Source of the DNA: Astrobacterium formosum
Lineage (GTDB): Bacteria > Pseudomonadota > Alphaproteobacteria > Rhizobiales > Xanthobacteraceae
DNA length: 33,132 nt
Direction: 5' to 3'
NCBI GenBank assembly: GCA_030848545.1
Contig: JAVDCA010000045.1
Span: forward strand, 1-33,132
Within the stretch, counting starts at the first letter, position 1. Each line of letters starts with the position of its first letter. The notes under the pieces were generated by a model that was not told where the DNA came from, made no database searches, and was given only the letters and a program-made list of their open reading frames with translations. The position numbers and the translations under genes were made by a program. This document shows positions 31,894-33,132 of this stretch, one piece after another.

Positions 31894-33129
31894 ATGTTCG
31901 CTGACCGCCTGAACCCGTGGACCGACCGGCTGACGGTGACCATCAAGCCGACCTGGGTGTGCAATCTGCGCTGCCACTACTGCTATCAGGGCCGCGCGCT
32001 GCCGGTGCGACGGAAGGGCATGATGAGCGAGCCGGTACTCGATGCCTGTATTCGCACCGCGTCTCGCCTCCCGGTCGAAACGGTGGACCTGCAGTGGATC
32101 GGCGGCGAGACGCTGGCTCCCGGAGTCGCGTTCTTCCGCTCGGCGCTCGACCTGACTGAACGGCATGCCGTCGAGGGAGGCCCGAGGCTCGTCCATTGGC
32201 TGCAGACCAATCTGACGCTGATCGACGAGGAATGGGTCGCATTCCTCGAGGAAAACGCCGACCGGCTGGTGCTGTCCGTCAGCTACGATTTCTTCGAGGA
32301 TTACTTCCGCCTCACCCAGCGCAACGGCGACCGCGCGGCTCGGCACCAATGGGGCCGCATCCAGCGGGCGCTGGCGCTGCTGCAGAAGCACGACATCGAG
32401 TTCGGCTGCCTGACGACCCTCGACCGCAACGCGCTCGCGATCCCGGCCGCCGCGTGGTTCGAACAGTGGGTGGCTCAAGATATTCGCCGCGTCGGCCTGC
32501 AGTTCGACTACGGCGACGTCTTCGGTTTCGGCGACAGCCGTGCCATGGGCGAGCCGTGGCGGCCTTACATCGACTTTCTCGACGAGATCATCGCACTTCA
32601 GGCGGCCCACAATCCGACGCACCCGGACCGGCCGGTCCTGTTGCGGGAATCGCTCTACCTCTACAACAAGCTCACCGGCGTGCGTGACGACGGCTGGACC
32701 GGGTCGTGCCACCACAGCGCCTCGCTGTGCGGCCAGTATTTTTGGACCATCGATGTCGACGGTTCGGTCTACGGCATGTGCGATGCCTTCATGGCCGAGG
32801 ACGTCGCGGCGGAATTCAGGCTCGGCAATGTCGTCGACGGCGACTTGCGGGATCTCAAGAACGGCGATGCGTTCGCGGCGCTGACGGAACGCCAATACGA
32901 TTTGAAGCATTCAGAAATATGCAGGGATTGCAGTGTGTATCGCTACTGCAAGGGCGGCTGTCCGGCCTTCAAGAGCGAGCGCAACATGCTCCGATCCTTC
33001 AGCGGCGACAGCGTCTATTGCGCCTATACGCGCGCATTCTTCGGCCACCTGCTGGACCCTGCGCGGCGACAGCGCATTGTCGCGGCCTGTCAGCCTCTGC
33101 GCCCCGAGATGTCCTCCGCAAACGGATAG
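31894..33129 (+). CDS. Radical SAM/SPASM-domain peptide maturase, second of pair
   Basis: 411 residues, start at 31894, with GGAG overlapping the end of the previous gene. The radical SAM motif is C23-N-L-R-C27-H-Y-C30, then LQWIGGETLAPG (GGET in place of GGEP) and WLQTNLTLID. The SPASM cysteines are C272, C279, C296, C343, C346, C352, C356 and C376, with D-V-D-G-S-V-Y-G-M-C and LGNVVDGDLRDL, the normal linker. It is clearly not a recent duplicate of its neighbour: length, cysteine spacing and N-terminus differ, so the two may act on different residues or in sequence. It is the last gene visible; the stop is 3 bp from the window end, so further partners (peptidase, exporter or carrier) could lie just outside. 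Confidence 0.9.
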   Translation: MFADRLNPWTDRLTVTIKPTWVCNLRCHYCYQGRALPVRRKGMMSEPVLDACIRTASRLPVETVDLQWIGGETLAPGVAFFRSALDLTERHAVEGGPRLVHWLQTNLTLIDEEWVAFLEENADRLVLSVSYDFFEDYFRLTQRNGDRAARHQWGRIQRALALLQKHDIEFGCLTTLDRNALAIPAAAWFEQWVAQDIRRVGLQFDYGDVFGFGDSRAMGEPWRPYIDFLDEIIALQAAHNPTHPDRPVLLRESLYLYNKLTGVRDDGWTGSCHHSASLCGQYFWTIDVDGSVYGMCDAFMAEDVAAEFRLGNVVDGDLRDLKNGDAFAALTERQYDLKHSEICRDCSVYRYCKGGCPAFKSERNMLRSFSGDSVYCAYTRAFFGHLLDPARRQRIVAACQPLRPEMSSANG

Positions 33130-33132
33130 AGC

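Noticed and set aside
30818-33129. Reading the radical SAM pair as anaerobic sulfatase maturases
   Set aside because: The folds are related, but no sulfatase with a C/S-x-P-x-R motif is in the window and the adjacent gene is a small exported protein, so a peptide-maturase role fits better.

Overview
The window looks like chromosome from a high-GC alphaproteobacterium, most likely order Hyphomicrobiales (Rhizobiales) near Bradyrhizobium, Rhodopseudomonas or Xanthobacteraceae. The basis is the strong G/C third-position bias, an NDUFS4-type complex I accessory subunit, chemoreceptors ending in DEFL-A-x-R-A-A, and intergenic palindromic repeats of the type scattered through those genomes. I see no rRNA, tRNA, CRISPR array, insertion sequence or prophage.

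Layout. (1) 7-5277: a minus-strand cluster runs from an OsmC-family protein through an acyl-CoA-dehydrogenase-like flavoprotein and a two-domain sulfurtransferase to an NrtA/CmpA-type binding protein. A TetR-family regulator is divergent from it, with palindromic operators between. (2) 5436-11270: two tandem, near-identical short CstA-family transporters are followed, convergently, by a BtsS/BtsR (YehU/YehT) two-component system. Each transporter is preceded by a 21-bp-spaced direct repeat matching the E. coli BtsR motif, exactly 100 bp from the start codon, so the block reads as a pyruvate-sensing and uptake module. (3) 11446-19596: a two-partner secretion pair. TpsB is followed 9 bp later by a 2155-residue TpsA whose C-terminus is a complete subtilisin-like (S8) protease. 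(4) 19769-22283: a short-chain dehydrogenase, a FlK-like thioesterase and a divergent isocitrate-lyase/PEP-mutase-family protein that lacks a metal ligand. (5) 22416-29663: two chemoreceptors, an NDUFS4-like subunit, a small SLOG-fold protein, the remnant of an outer-membrane barrel gene and an EAL-domain protein.

(6) 30146-33129: a small exported protein with a WGQHGQHF stretch and a Gly/Arg-rich tail, followed by two different radical SAM/SPASM enzymes, the last two only 2 bp apart. This looks like a ribosomally made, radical-SAM-modified (RiPP-like) exported product with paired maturases. I do not recognise it as a named system and rate it the most likely undescribed one here.

The strongest checks from sequence alone are motif presence, spacing and ribosome-binding sites. 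Family names come from recognition without a database search. Substrates, modifications and regulatory wiring are inference and are marked as such.
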